Source: AM-0621 sp964573505 (lineage in GTDB: Bacteria; Planctomycetota; Planctomycetia; Planctomycetales; Planctomycetaceae). From it: a stretch of 64,000 nt of DNA. The first letter of the stretch is position 1, and each line of letters begins with the position of its first letter. The stretch lies in the NCBI GenBank assembly GCA_964573505.1, contig CAZNMS010000003.1, positions 4,558 through 68,557 of the forward strand, given 5' to 3'. A program made the position numbers and the translations under genes. This document shows positions 55,601-58,326 of this stretch, piece by piece. The notes below the pieces were generated by a model, which did not search any database, was not told where the DNA came from, and was given only the letters and a program-made list of their open reading frames with translations.

Positions 55601-58326
55601 TGCAGCCGGCTGAAGCGGGCGAGCGGATCATTCTCGGCGCGACGACTCAGAATCGAGCCGACGCGTTCGAACTGAGCGATGCGGAACTCGATCGACTCTC
55701 CGCGATCGCCGTGCGCATCGGTCGCAGAGACGAACTCGCAACCGGCGACATCAACGTCGAAAGCGCGCTGACAATGGTCGCCCCGACGTTGCACCTCATC
55801 GGCGGTGCTGCCGTCACTCAAGCAGCCGGCATCACATCTCGAAATCTCGCGATCGAGTCTGTCGGCAACATCACATTGAACCGCACTGACAACAGTGTTC
55901 CCGGTCGTCTCGCGCTGCGAGCAAGCACGGGCAGCATCGACTTCGTCAGTCAATCAGCGTTCGACATCGCCCGAGTCGATCTCGTCAACGGAGTCGCCGC
56001 CGGAGGCAATCTGCGACTGGTCGCGAACGCAACCGGCAGCGATCGCGACGTCATGCTCTTCAACACTTCGGCAACGAACGACCTCTTCGCCGCAGGCAGC
56101 TTCAACGTCTCGATCACCGGAGACGACGCGACCTTCACCGTGCAAAAGGGAGCGGTCATCAAGTCCTCTTCCGCCGACGCAAAGACCGCGCACGTCATTG
56201 AAGTCGACGATCTCGATCTGCAAGGCACGCTCATGGCGCGGAACAATCGAGTCACACTGCGACCCGCGCATCTCAATGACGCCGTGCTACTGGGCGGTGA
56301 CGAACGTAACCAGCAAGCGCAAACGTTCGAACTGAGTGCCGCTGAACTCAGTCGCCTCACTGCAACAACACTCGAACTCGGTCGAGCCGACTCGACGAGC
56401 AATCTCACTGTCACCGGCTTCGTCGCATCGCCGAACACTCCGACGTTGCGACTCAATACCGGCGGCGACGTGCTTGCTCCGAACGGCCAATTGATCGTCA
56501 CGAACCTCGCGGTGACAGCCGGCGGTTCCGCAACGCTGACCGGTAACAACAACATCGAGACGTTCGCCGCGAACGTCGGCACGCGTCGCATTGCGAGCCT
56601 GCAATTGAACGACCTCAGCAACCTCTCGCTCGGCAACGTCGACGGCATTAACGGAGCGACCGCGACCGAATGGCTCACCGTGACCTCAGCGGGTGCGTTC
56701 GGAGTGACCGGTAATGTCAGCGCTCCATTCGGCGTCACACTGACCGCAGCCGACCGCACGCGAGCCGATCAACTCACCGTGTTCGAGACCGGCACGATCA
56801 GCAGCAACATTGCGGTCACGTTGACTGCCGGAGACCGACTCACACTGCGAACCGGTAGTCGAGTCACCGCAACGCGCGGCAGCATCATTCTGCAAAACGG
56901 AGCCCCCGACGTGCGCCCCGCAACGGTCAGCGGCACAACGATCGACGGCACGCTGACCGCATCGGATGCAATTACGGTTACAGAAGTGGCCGACAATCTC
57001 CGAGTGACCGGCAACCTCACTGCGAACAACGTCATCGCGCTGATCACTCAAGCTGACGACCGCGTGCTGACAATCGCCAATAGCGGTGCCGTAACCGCAA
57101 AGAACTCGATCACTCTGACTGCCGACGAAATCGACTTGCTATCATCGCTCGCGCTCACCGCACCGCTCGTCACATTGCGTCCGACCGAAGCGAGCGAGTC
57201 GATCGTGCTCGGCCTCAACTCGAACAACCGCGCCGACACACTCGAACTCAGCGACGCTGAACTCGACCGCATCGCCGCAACGACCATTCGCATTGGTCGC
57301 AACGACGTCGGAGCAGCAGCGGGGCCAATTACGCTCAGCGGAGCGATCGACACCTTGCAGGCTTCGACCCTGCATCTCATCACCGGAGCCGGCATCGACG
57401 GAGCAAGCGGCAGCATTCAAGAGACATCGCTCGTCGTCGAAGCCGCCGACGTTGTGACTCTCAACTCGAAGCAAAACAAAGTCACCGACTTCGCCGCCCG
57501 AGTGACCGCGCCGCAGTCACTGCAATTCGTCAACTCGCAATCGCTCGGCATCGCAACGATCGACGGCATCAGCGGAGTGACTTCGCATGGCGACATCGCG
57601 CTCTCGAGCGTCGGCACGTTCACGGCCATCACGCCGATCACAACGACATCAAGCAACATCGCGCTGACCGCCGAGCGCGGCAACATGCTGCTCACTCAAC
57701 CGGTCACTGCGGGCACGAGCGGGCAAGTCACGCTGACCGTCATCGGCTCGACGCTGAGCAAGCCTTACACCATCACTTCAACCTCAACGGTCGGCCCGAA
57801 AGTGGTGCTTGTTGGCACCAGTAAGTTGCTGACGATTCCGTCGACGCGTCTCACAGTCTCCGCCCCCGTTCGCAAGACCGAGATCACTCAATCCGTCGAC
57901 GCCGCAACGCTCGAGTTTCTCACGCAGTCGGCGATCAACGTTTGGGCCGCCGCCGGCTTGAGCACCTCTGACCTCGCAAAACTGCGAAAGGTCAAAGTGC
58001 GTTTAGCCGACCTGAATGCGAACGGCCAAAACGGGAACTTGCTCGGAGCAACCCTGAGCGACACCGAAATCATCCTCGACGAAAACGCCGCCGGCCGAGG
58101 ATGGTCGCTCCGCGCCAACGGCCCCGTGACGACAAACCGAGTGGACCTCATCAGCACGATCGCGCACGAACTGGGTCACACACTGGGCCTCGATCACAGC
58201 AGCAGCGAAGACGCGGTGATGTCCGAGTACCTCAGTCTCAACGAGCGTCATCTCCCAACCGCCGCCGACGTCGCCGCCCTCGACGCACTCTTCAGCACCA
58301 ACAACCCCGCGCTCATCACCGACTAA
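25663..58326 (+). CDS. Giant multidomain surface adhesin/matrix protein with C-terminal matrixin-type metalloprotease
   Basis: One open frame of 10,887 residues (over 1 MDa). In order: LEPR-XLL-like motif SLEQRLLLSG at residues 44-53; an autotransporter-like strand region (YDQINVSGAAQLAGTLEVQL); five modules of about 150-190 residues (about 200-980) with an EF-hand-type loop at 26473-26508; long beta-rich stretches with a possible OmpA-like segment near 1950-2080; about 37 RTX nonapeptides (3043-3384); haemagglutinin-like beta-helix repeats; a Tyr-rich island with a C-type-lectin-like domain (EPNN at 5917, WND at 5936); more beta helix; a TGxGxD solenoid with four inserted modules (about 7370-9300); five SDAELDRI blocks; and a zinc protease with HELGHTLGLDH at 10835. 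I noticed no cysteine. The ATG at 25663 has GAGG 5 nt upstream; a GTG at 25642 is the alternative. Likely exported and calcium-dependent. Its target is unknown. Confidence 0.93.
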   Translation: MRLRHWLSGVAAAFRWTNRVNRRTQRRWLLPGFAKGRFERRSESLEQRLLLSGVSVGDGQRFGTDDVIAALQVDSYSQTAGAVLSIEIGGIVAGAGVDDPLEGYDQINVSGAAQLAGTLEVQLVDGFVPEVGDTFDILKFGSVSGSFDLAIGLFGIGDGTIFFEVVQQPDRLQLVARAMEQQDVEVDDRDPSVNNAFGMLLNSNYFGFDTFTITTSLSIGEFFQASGTITLKSSNETVTLADGTAINADVIRIGGDDINAFAGVGGPYFVDSDDDGDIDSDDVPNDEATGLALHDVDFALALLTPAELPSGSAPLLSWAALNATASKAEFVGVDDVTIEATNISVAMNLVRGDVTPAEAPSKVVNFAQQPLSVLTAPGKTMSIAHDGSKGELMQAVADINLEVGEFFSLEGRVGIERSAKTVALSDGSTINGDVLAIGGKDMTAFAGMNAGSADELGLVLDDVDFGLAIVRDRDDASRVFRTLQADAGLADLVGIDSVVATGTELSVGINRGPSLTGPVADFKTTPISLPDDIYEINLDGAKGRLNQVDGHLHVEVADFLQLDGDFAVEQSQTTVTLTDGSTVDAQKLTIGANDASAFVGMNADGDDAIGLELEDVSFGVALLSDTQQSSRQWIAAKGSAESAEFVGIDPLTVRAEELQFELNRAAKDGSRIDYVAHPLTIPTGPSSDVSIDFNESRARVTGHAELAIAENVTVEGNVSVTFEEIVSTNPGVIASKKTTRRAIVGIGDANIFVGDRGSSDDAVGLSITNALGGFVYQRIQGSTDPTEKPTGYAIKADGDVALVGIDGVTVSGRVGIAMNKTGAALNEVIEFPNATNGETKEILLGFPDSDPRILVTGKGVDIDLVGVAKLKGDIAITPTNPAMAAQGAVTGTKLLFAANNVEAFLGYDGKGLAMSGGEFGAIVISNGVQSLGKGSPGGIAIKGKGSVRTEGLDVTLIGDVDILVNTTGAAIDESVTQLDGTVIDVKFDAGNRIFKLFPNNFDVALDGIVADGLDSLGDLLSGIAADLQPEFDIDGAVINVNPLSIPLPGTNISVDGIVGISKLVRIGDFIKHYLDPTFLPSLPAVVYGIDGPTLRGLIDYLNAQWLPSLKGFNPVDFKGLDFTFDDQGFSLTFDAAPTFNQSADLNFGAGLDALGVSFDSNAAIDLNVKTDISLDFGVNWIDGSSRFDINKLGLQATASADDLLLSAKVGPLKVAIGDRNAQMGHVSAALGGSVSFVNGEFDFTPGTNSISADLPLYASLSGVTLGGVSPPRLLADMQFTGPNPDFNIVPVDFEKLLDFRNLGIAQLVQMFPDVRDFLSSVLNVDALSTKIPFVDVSLNQVLGFAKAFDTDVLQKLNFNRPRVDLLTGLTGSIAANSKLFTALGANFTSDLIGQDLSILAPDGSLTATYRIAAIPNATTLELEVPATAAVTDKLFVVHRPIEPIQTLQEFVVAINAAGILPPGFNVAFDPVTQVFSIPLGFKGTLPAVNAPLDFGFDFGDALALETTGTGQVNAGVEGSLAIYVDLDGQTDVAPSGSVTAGSNVLSVAADFFRSDMLQREVTIDSTSYKIARIIDARHAELDRAAVRSAADKEVTVKSGIEFGIADAKLAGNLGLAVNNMSVAAQLGFLGITAGGPQSGISIDGSASLSLDRLPGSGIAADRRFSVNDLFSGDAFDALHFDFGGNATARLKGLKVDPGFGAELPIAPSAEIAIAVQNFLDLSKVQTIFSSPSLPFSLDVAKQFNNIIPGAVVLSLPDLGNAFDFAKVGLVDIVHGVQVGLDFLDAALIDQPFYNVQLPIINRSLKDVFGFAGDFAAKLEGLSADPEAALAQAEALIEAALGLLDNNLLDFNDQIFGLRLNGNVIDVHLGLGAIFSDTFGFALDLGTLLPGVNSVGMLSDLVNADGAVTLEALAKLSIDVGIRADLAEPEIFLYDYRTERDINRDVSNLIFSSVSFPAGSSTLSETQYANIRSQMQNAINAALAGQPEGARVEKLRATVVSAVNGANGANANTDSIYGAGQLAGRRQMAILAVQDRLSRELGVEVTLLAGEQVVAANSTEMNQTRAFKEVRAVVAVPVSVEQATGTHLTIGTRIAGEGLNLGFAVGPISMSVNNGYAVLDGDGVAATRDFALFTVAVDQTSGTPHDDGKYHILSESLSENLQFSTTGRLDVNLPTQLNLGELSYDLSAPIRLQTPPELGSLGLSNLLTGLSGLPIPGNFPALNFTLPDIRAEFTRLGGSLSLVSLLNDPTKIFDGLDFALGSLEDIFDKVTGADLPFLGDNLQQAARFINGLRAGILNQLKVNVGSPDQLIEDIQLALFRAFGPNGLNILKDVSLDGLINLGDIPIQWRDLNGNVLGDWIKNAQLPDGSLDSIQFGLQLGGKLLNTGIDLPLDIDLPGFQFNVNGGFGLEMDWGFDFGFGISVSDGFYVTTKADENDPEFKFSVAAYLDGTPNTPGVTTAFVGTAQLAFFDATIRDNNRANGKPSGLDGLLSLNLKGNAAHRLTINELQSQPLETTFNPNFVVDAGLNLAVSLETPAASMMPKLKTDLVADFDWDLKNGPQVPQIDLQNLRVSVGSIVADFLRPIAQRIQGTLEPMRPLIDKLTQTIPGLDRFLPDATVMGLVNLIMKVQGKPAINWDFVYAGKEMLRLVDLVAAMQADGEILLGSLTGMGLPNPRAIAAAFDLNSLPANFRNGLLDIQQKSVGRSPVGSTERSGFKTIEYLRDINNWLKILQGGDATLFTYEMPLLGFSSGFDVPIARVGVDRLNFGVGAKGSFNAAVDLAFGYDTFGARAALSSKNPLDLLDGFYVADFSLPQFRNFQVVAGTGGVEKDEAKIDLSIGLNAGASFAVVRGGLSGSVNFKFGADLQDIAKSKLIKDANGNVIGATYISDGKIRGSEFDTMYNYQNGGFANLFNLQGEANARASAYVDVYYVLDWGNVFDATLFNTQLFKVDHKAPQVAPTLATKVGSTLYINSGSRAGDRKYFNTKDGNEKFILNGSGGTVNVEFDDWYQTYSGITHVVADMGAGNDVFDASRLNGVTVNVTGGAGKDRLFTGSAGGTLDGGAGKDVLTGKDGPDVLIGGDDNDRITAGDGNDSIDAGAGDDRIVAGAGNDSVTAGDGADRITGDAGNDSIDAGAGDDRVTAGDGDDTILAGSGNDIVSGDLGNDAIGGGDGDDRITGNDGNDILSGGSGVDRIEGQNGNDMLDGGDGNDALDGDAGDDSIFGGAGSDLINADAGNDLVDAGADDDRINGSDGDDSLSGGSGADWIEAGRGNDQLSGNGGNDLLVAGIGNDVLDGGSDDDHLLTGDGDDTARGGDGADSLSGTKGNDVLSGDGGNDTIEGDAGNDWIDGGDGDDQLSDSAGNDTLGGGRGNDAVNGAQGDDVYFFVNNWGDDLLSDFSGFTTFDFSAVATPTVSNITPAFNEVVSSSGDRARLSNSPVVSLVLGSGNDSLFVRDHLNRAFNVRDVGGNDTYELTLGQPTAARSVAIDDQSGGNALRIEQIAATAPLGISSQLLTNGKESVTFSNTFRTLDVFGSGARFDGSAVDALGGGLVIAAIPGATQINVPYEFRATGSSIDLQAPLSAPAITLESFATLDIDQRLNAKQNGYIDARVYGDSSNILLNETLTVSAGADLNGGGAGWMRLTAPDGSISPRFGTSIIGTSSTLMLTAGGSAGASHEPLETRVARLHAVTSLGGSGSVIVHEADDLALTAQGHFSPTNNNGLVINPSYQWLAAANWDNSLSDDWRDELVDGIDRFAVATGNGSIDISLAAPGSVLTLTDAEVIARRNGDDIALTADDFEFVSGENRINGTGELNIRATTDAQSYRIGSAAEHSAGSDLTPLQRDEFVDLGVRDFAAIGDNFEHVAIGHRSSANTMLIGDVSDAPTLKSTSTPRSDAAALRNSTTFFANTITVAGVVQAPIDRVAFNAFRAEIQNKNLHLPLGAPDSGVSGREVAFNLNEQLLVTGFVNGSQLVDIDITDSTGNGGFYSPTGRAISLRVDNAGSITGTQSGSRVDIDTNAEIEIAGVLEVKGANSQLDAYAGSKLTVVAAGLVVGRDTNDVLSLRAGELVSIMPGSAVTAGAAFNNSSGKPVPYKTAEGADVIINSPHELLIGGSVTSSDGMTLGAGTPRFNHRDYFQSIAVADPNHPLLTQTQYAFLLTGTLTTLADNSLLALDSASDVIIRGNINVLGANSDLRLQSDRFVYVEGFLDVRDDLQILGAATTDGRLLNRSNPRLGSSVYVHATANVVTRDAGSSIDIKGGQDVDLFGTVVSGGTITASGVDFTGPSSSLSVTAGQQVFVDTGLLASGTITLNGGIAGVTAAEAAALATPATEHLGVYISTAGGATTRGLTTDGSGGGVTITSKSDIELLGNITAGADVRQSFDSKGKFLGQSFTYSTEPARITIDTDGQAFIGGHTLNKAGQLVTTGTYLRAAQAIDINGDQHESRKALIVHAASELTVNDPNGEITLSSGQEAEILGMFVAGGRIDAQYDPQGNYLGRVPVYFDGDSTITLKAGGQLEIGQDVVAGKTINVIGGSGIAGDTTGLVIQGSGRLLTNRPNSAINFTAPGTINLLPPGHINEIEATGFIPTANGVLTQDVTLVIEVDRVDFAYRGTATLTAAATADNKGIADLRDDIQRALSNGNYIVTRSNNAAHPLGSAFTELADDPTSAGLVDPDITVKLHNGKYVFASPYRLQMLDSSSNAHLLGFYFPTSTLHSNRVYAIDAPQPGSVINFGDPNSSSGKAIIGGKVRAYSAINVPGTGLNVPAGLDLGVTGVLETINGSINLYLGADGIIKGELIAGGNGSDIKLTADNSLTIRGHLTAADQIVLTGGRTQSAGHVDLLIEPTAQLRSNGGGGSIELNAQNDLIVDGIVGPNSTALRLVALQSSDGKLLVTKSAGQVLADAPLVLKGDVVDIQGVVRQTKSASDLGALPQYAATNYSGFAAVIDGRTSTTITGDLQTVGSLRIDADGDIDIYNTTVANVGDGSRLVLTGGNITFGRDAIDADGKAFRQGAILTARDEISIDVSGTVDIGSGIKLATPDEHSKVSISAGAINIAGSVFAGANLDGEWTGTGADLTLAASRSIRFGGTGLDANGQSIAVGGNAKATGTLSIVQPTSQSSASASPTSSASPAPQLTIDARSALRVSSTGDGKLLATAPGSINIDVARDVQIFGTLEATALGDDISLTSGELILIDGFVKAADQLGVSGGTDETGVSLMLNPLILLTNADGELINSSGAPLGANEDPVRVSGGVLTTGPGGDITLAGDQALAINGNVGQPRSSSGVLITDTDSVTVTKAGHFAVLGRVEATNSIRVNATDITLGQDAVLKTRGIDGEIDLRAANNLIVSAGQSNTEPALIESAQQVHLLGNVVSFAGEAFAHADDGRVLINAVSNVTIYGDVTATSALNINSGVAANWTDEQLFGVIRVADLVGGDVLVVGALTSIDGASQIQAGRNVNVEGAAAVAGATVSRPRPVIVQTPQTIQVVTGSRQVVDGTIYVPVVTYVTTTVTEQVGTEEVRIGSYFNTADISLNPQGYYYLGAINGGSLLDYYRNYFVEGIDYFNSSIDWSNVAPPAEGTVFGALNDAQRNLVLGQLGYSEYYYSSYANLQTHQTINGIPTVTPWYPSWLNAPTVPVNFNLPGFDNKLILVPEGSQLDVLRLVSQGEPTKHTAVVGRYRDKAVVSYTQDRSHYMSDTSRSLQYDPYSRNADANGYVYKELPTTDFDNSSTRFAVNYSGGGQREFEINNRIAPGVRNVQLNRVPDWVSSPERTEGTDQLGTTIYAPDGYAAPDTYLDNWDITGSHPGQLVGIDPLGVFHPTTYTLSTGTANAGGAIELAFQPWGANEIHYSNDSSKQHAAWIENAVQQQRVDVVANDEHVWIGALRFTTFAWTFQNLGGGAFFINQDGMPYTHWGEGEPNNLGGNEIGVEFRPNGDWNDWVASNLLKYVYQTNSYWESAPIYETFYDGGGNWRNDWKTITDKRTTYRFQMVTNAHDIYGLRPKFETFEVTTKNVASKAETQWRTEPIYEDQTILVTQRVYEAASAAPAASFSGDSIAARTDITLAAGQDAVISGVLRASGTDSTINVTAGRDAIIRGVVPNGAALGTLPATAELLADGAITVSAARDVTLNTSSLLRVDADGTAETRSDITLNAGRDLAMNGPLEALGAITGTAGRNLRVTDQLSGPNSVAATNIDLRAGRSGTGNITGTIDTVLNASSSIALHAGTTSGNLQFVNSDVSASSTGSVSLVATGGALNMLGGNIKSQRLNATFRDGFTANTTAAEYDLQALGVGNVDLTNFGNVEFVSPLVVDGNVSLTNFGNVTLPSVTTTGSAASHNVAITTRPAAFGAGHLALGHFSANGNAAINVSGTFTRTQSSAVRANAVTLSAANSSLDLTTDITSLVYQTRGSGNLSINNVGSRALTVDLSVLDGAMTVVTAGALNVVKALGLTNRDANDIALSASGDMQLGLVNAGVYAASNDDARAIRLQYLSAALRAAGVLGANTPDLTPATYATLDRAAARTALINAISANDVSNALTPEQEAAEADRQLDLQHTLTSHGDITLTSGGLISELSNASFAADSAVDLIADALTVTTVGGFSGLEVALNSASVAATSSGSIELIDSDGIGNPLAGLTVSRATTPNGSITIDTPGSLDVGFITAGGAGSNLTMTAHGGRLTLQPVSGNATPVTAGSGLFLTSGENIDIKSGFSAPDSISLVAFNDVIAPGTLSLTVNQNIRLETGASLVLPGTFRANGDVTLISNAGNVSVTGTIGGNGGSLSSLAIIARGNRVESGAFRGQFQFRSLVNGQTYYGSLPDVTRENVVRDSNGNIVARPLSLKLTPYQTMQTTGVKDPVTGLEFYRDPATGVRYYRRAEDQRLFSWQLPNGLYPFSGINLLSGGASNFYSTTENPDVGTLYLGADFSVPIARSNVTALDKSYTEIFDAAIKARVVPETYGSVDDGRSSGATVDITTASISSVTNSLAMQAQGQVALGSFVPAVTSSTGSLRFAQGENVVVPASWRAANITALSSGLVDPNGNMLGGDVTLAANPTRSDGSAIGVLDLSALGTINLAVTPNPTVGLAVSYGNNILNLPSSISLSASNSFIEIHQHDSLSNARNLFANGHVTLESYAGTVSVSNGTISGSGSNLSAVRLIAANEIIVDPGRVAASLWDISGRFRIGDATGSTAILNTGSLLFRSGSTYVADINSSSYDVLNVSGTVALEPHVNLQLNGSRTETFMLISNDGSDRMTGQFENYPLRSFHDIGGTEFRVVDVLNDNDFGFATPGNLSVTSLPPGTDVRVFLDGEYLVITQNGIVVSRTHTMLIAEVTIDAPVNLQTGNGDTGGTISLDLATNSFVQTTPNETSPTIRFSNLQSLVINGGAGTDNLVLDNSGSSSDSTIAITGDSITGLGATPISFSGLDALTIDSGSGDNAFSLSGNLPNLILNTGEGGDDISINGSITSLSLDTGTGSDALHFSGTITNLVLNTGSGADEISLSGSLGTLSVDTGNGEDTDDVSIVGSFTTLNLVTGAGADNVTVGASNAGATINLDLGDDGVPDALTIRGNDGGSSTAISASSGYGLAFNRTDGTQINAKNIADGELTLDLGTGDDLVSVNFANGNPIPTGGITVNGGGQSSDTGDILAINGAGQVGAASYTPDPTTFGNGKLSFGSAGSIDFTGLEPVIVSNVASLVMTTTGSVDDIAFAAVDYSGNAAVNISGTSDGIGFELLTFFDVDNFELDLGTNDIIGGGNGNDIVRFVEHASHSIADVGASLTINGGSGSGTLTITGAAEVSDLTINSGSGNDSLTFTSVTAESLTLNTNSGDDVVNLSGSITSLDIAAADGADSITVNADVATLTVSAGNGDNSLALGGTSTTAKLITRSGSDTVSITGEHAALDIETGDASDSVTIASTSTTIRIDAGTDSASDVLTLSGSATSYDLATHDGADAISLDIAFNTLTLAAGTGSDAVALQANQANSTATLDLGTDAALDHFTFNAGAIAAALTLTAEATGLALTRADGTALHLINATTDALTIALTDAASSLTVDFSNGTAVPTGGLTINGDADALGVSNDDITLIGAGALTSAAVTPSVGITDAAQLSLNGAFGARSIAVTHIANATLDEIADLTVTTPGSSDDIALTGATVRSSSGLTLTGSSDSTDFTTLHLARIGTLHLDLAANDALNSGSGADVVSLTNGPSNIPTLAASGTDFDITTGAGIDNLNLSGDLNDVTLHSGAADDVLNIRGTSQSLLITTDAGADSLTIDGTHASLNVDFGDGADSLLAGHADEILMTPSLPLDLTAATLLGGSGADRFEIYGALGTTTLQAGADADALSLDVTAKSLTVTTDDGTASDAADSFTLSGEVTALTLATGAGEDSVSISGTHGSLDLSTGSDADNISLLGSATHVTLTSASGTDNITINGDFANLDVDSGLDADTISIAGTSSKLNVQTSDGDDSLTLTGTHGTTTLDTQAGADGLTISGTYTTLTASTGSEADTVSLDITGTTIVLATDDGADLINISGAIADLSLDTGNHSDTVNVLGEHQLVDIASSDGDDVLTLNAAIATLDVSTGSGADTLTVRNEIRTAVIDTGTENDALNVNADINSLTANTQAGDDSITINGSTLTLGINSAAGADQLIINGFMDVMTIETGTEADTVAIDTEFTRLALTANTGSDEIDLRTNSAGAVATIDLGSDSDLDHLTFHGTSADNAVLVRKESTGVEISRDDDTVVHAVHIETDTLTLPLDSSNDVLTVDYVNGNPIPTGKLIVDGESPSTSLADKLRIQGRDAIDSLTYLPSGTTFGSGSFIATGDFGTREIVFSNIENLSVAGINDFTAVTANSIDDITLANAIEDNTAAIRITGSSDDLNITPLSFYDVTTFILDLATHDSAFERSGNDSLTVIDNASTASTIANALTVLDLKTGAGADNVSINAALGTAMLDTNIGSDTITQTGSAVRLNITTDSGDDSITLDGAISSLNLTTSSGIDLLTMHGKHGTAVVDTGNENDTVSSDATFNALTLATQAGNDVVLFSGDITTLVMTNGSGTDAITIHGHFGSATIDTGTEADTVSSDALFSTLNLNTNTGADIVDLRTNSANAIANVDLGTDTDFDKLTFHGTSAANDMLLKKEVSGVEISREDHTVVHASQIESDTLHLELDVENDVLTVDYVNGNPIPTGKLIVDGEAPTSAPGDKLRLLGRGLIDSLTYLPSSTTFASGVFTTSGAFGTRDIVFSSIENLAVSGINDFTITTPNSVDNVTLAATTEDEAAAVRFSGSSDGISLSPLNFYDVTRFHLDLATHDAVSMTNESGNGNDQLALTGTRAANEVFARGLNDVELRSTRAGAIDTDNVDFLGNVRVLRDLDVHDFSTINIAAAITADRDIRFTHFDSLTSTAPVTAGRELTLIADEIHLDALATFIAPTIGLRPFTTDLPIELGGTSDNRVGVLELSDAELDRIRTDLLRIGFKTAPNRTSTELVVPTRIVDGPIDGSAGPISIIGSVTIDPANIPNLHLLTGSSLTQTAPLQVLNLAVTADDAINLPLFSNNIDSTLTLHSDWSFVTFNNSNGYSIGLVDAQSGLNAFGGSVMLSVAANPADQNLRVTNTRPLSDVYARDEITISLLGAEARFIIDTDARLESKDPLVPNRSGLVHRITADNMDLGGDILAVGQRVVLQPLTAGTALQVGRAVTTDSARTLELNDSELDRVVSKLLDVGRNDDRAAASITLNGIVTPQFASTLHLKTGGDINGANGSIGVANLALSVAGSALLTNASNQLGTLAGVIGSSGSGSLDVVDQSILTIGDADTLSGLSASGSIAISTQNAFTIRRDITAAGAIELTSRDRNTDADDLIINAGVAIRSTGNSVTITTGDDLTVLQSVVINAAKNITVTAGANAIDPTLKSVAALNGTLSAGANIALTNGSGPITLDAALTAGDAITITQTGDDQLFSATNALTAVSNINITADDINISSTSTLSAPGVLLQPAEAGERIILGATTQNRADAFELSDAELDRLSAIAVRIGRRDELATGDINVESALTMVAPTLHLIGGAAVTQAAGITSRNLAIESVGNITLNRTDNSVPGRLALRASTGSIDFVSQSAFDIARVDLVNGVAAGGNLRLVANATGSDRDVMLFNTSATNDLFAAGSFNVSITGDDATFTVQKGAVIKSSSADAKTAHVIEVDDLDLQGTLMARNNRVTLRPAHLNDAVLLGGDERNQQAQTFELSAAELSRLTATTLELGRADSTSNLTVTGFVASPNTPTLRLNTGGDVLAPNGQLIVTNLAVTAGGSATLTGNNNIETFAANVGTRRIASLQLNDLSNLSLGNVDGINGATATEWLTVTSAGAFGVTGNVSAPFGVTLTAADRTRADQLTVFETGTISSNIAVTLTAGDRLTLRTGSRVTATRGSIILQNGAPDVRPATVSGTTIDGTLTASDAITVTEVADNLRVTGNLTANNVIALITQADDRVLTIANSGAVTAKNSITLTADEIDLLSSLALTAPLVTLRPTEASESIVLGLNSNNRADTLELSDAELDRIAATTIRIGRNDVGAAAGPITLSGAIDTLQASTLHLITGAGIDGASGSIQETSLVVEAADVVTLNSKQNKVTDFAARVTAPQSLQFVNSQSLGIATIDGISGVTSHGDIALSSVGTFTAITPITTTSSNIALTAERGNMLLTQPVTAGTSGQVTLTVIGSTLSKPYTITSTSTVGPKVVLVGTSKLLTIPSTRLTVSAPVRKTEITQSVDAATLEFLTQSAINVWAAAGLSTSDLAKLRKVKVRLADLNANGQNGNLLGATLSDTEIILDENAAGRGWSLRANGPVTTNRVDLISTIAHELGHTLGLDHSSSEDAVMSEYLSLNERHLPTAADVAALDALFSTNNPALITD
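25792..25821 (+). other. LEPR-XLL-like N-terminal motif of the giant protein
   Basis: Encodes SLEQRLLLSG, a close match to the LEPRxLLSG motif found near the N-terminus of many very large planctomycete proteins, with Gln in place of Pro. It follows a basic, Trp-containing segment (RTQRRWLLPGFAKGRFERR) rather than a standard signal peptide. The motif is thought to be linked to export or surface targeting in this phylum; that role is not proven. Confidence 0.8.
26295..28600 (+). repeat. five N-terminal protein repeats of the giant protein
   Basis: Modules of about 150-190 residues, each with a start like VGEFFSLEGRVGIE, a DG(S/T)T-containing strand, an IGGxDxxAFxGMN loop, GLxLxDVxFGxALL, and a closing VGIDxVTVxATxLxVxxN. 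Unit starts are near 26310, 26865, 27325, 27785 and 28250. The first copy carries an EF-hand-like insert DSDDDGDIDSDD (26473-26508). The diverged sequences indicate old duplication rather than a recent tandem expansion. Confidence 0.75.
34790..35815 (+). repeat. RTX (haemolysin-type calcium-binding) nonapeptide array
   Basis: About 37 consecutive GGxGxDxLx-type units, for example GGAGKDRLF, GDGNDSIDA, GAGDDRIVA and GGDGNDALDG, ending at GAQGDDVYFF. In known RTX proteins such repeats bind calcium and fold into a parallel beta roll outside the cell, often in substrates of type I secretion. Here they lie in the first third of the protein rather than next to a C-terminal type I signal. Confidence 0.95.
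42060..43790 (+). other. Compositionally distinct in-frame island with a C-type-lectin-like domain
   Basis: About 570 codons that interrupt the beta-helix repeats on both sides. Much of the DNA, especially 42300-43500, is visibly richer in A/T and uses codons avoided elsewhere in the gene. The protein is rich in Tyr, Trp and Asn (QGYYYLGAINGG, GYSEYYYSSYANL). Residues around 43180-43530 form a C-type-lectin-like fold: HVWIGALR, then WTFQNLGGGAFF, YTHWGEGEPNNLGGNEIGV (EPN, sugar/calcium motif) and GDWNDW (WND motif). No cysteines are present, so the usual disulphides are missing. Confidence 0.8.
47780..53600 (+). repeat. TGxGxD beta-solenoid with four inserted modules
   Basis: Dozens of repeats of about 19-20 residues on the plan LxLxTGxGxDxxxxxG (SLSLDTGTGSDALHFSG, NLVLNTGSGADEISLSG), which should stack as a solenoid. 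The array is cut by four copies of a module of about 140 residues that starts VDYVNGNPIPTGKLIVDG and includes TYLPSGTTFGSG, IVFSNIENL and FYDVTTFxLDLAT, at about 48496-48905, 49798-50215, 51926-52345 and 53162-53570. The last two copies are the most alike, suggesting a late duplication of about 1.2 kb. Confidence 0.8.
53995..57310 (+). repeat. five SDAELDRI blocks near the C-terminus of the giant protein
   Basis: Blocks of about 220-305 residues, each marked by a copy of LELSDAELDRIxxxxxRIG: LELSDAELDRIRTDLLRIG (about 53998), LELNDSELDRVVSKLLDVG (about 54745), FELSDAELDRLSAIAVRIG (about 55665), FELSAAELSRLTATTLELG (about 56326) and LELSDAELDRIAATTIRIG (about 57240). Each is followed by strands ending LHLxTGxxxxxxxG and LAVxAxxxxxL. 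This repeat type is common in very large planctomycete and filamentous-haemagglutinin-like proteins. Confidence 0.8.
57880..58323 (+). other. Matrixin-type zinc metalloprotease domain of the giant protein
   Basis: The last roughly 145 residues carry the metzincin signature HELGHTLGLDH (58165-58197; three His zinc ligands and the catalytic Glu), the downstream VMSEYL as Met-turn, and the preceding family strands TEIILDENAAGRGW. The layout matches the matrixin-like (M10A) domains seen at the C-terminus of other planctomycete surface proteins. No cysteine-switch propeptide is visible. Confidence 0.88.
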
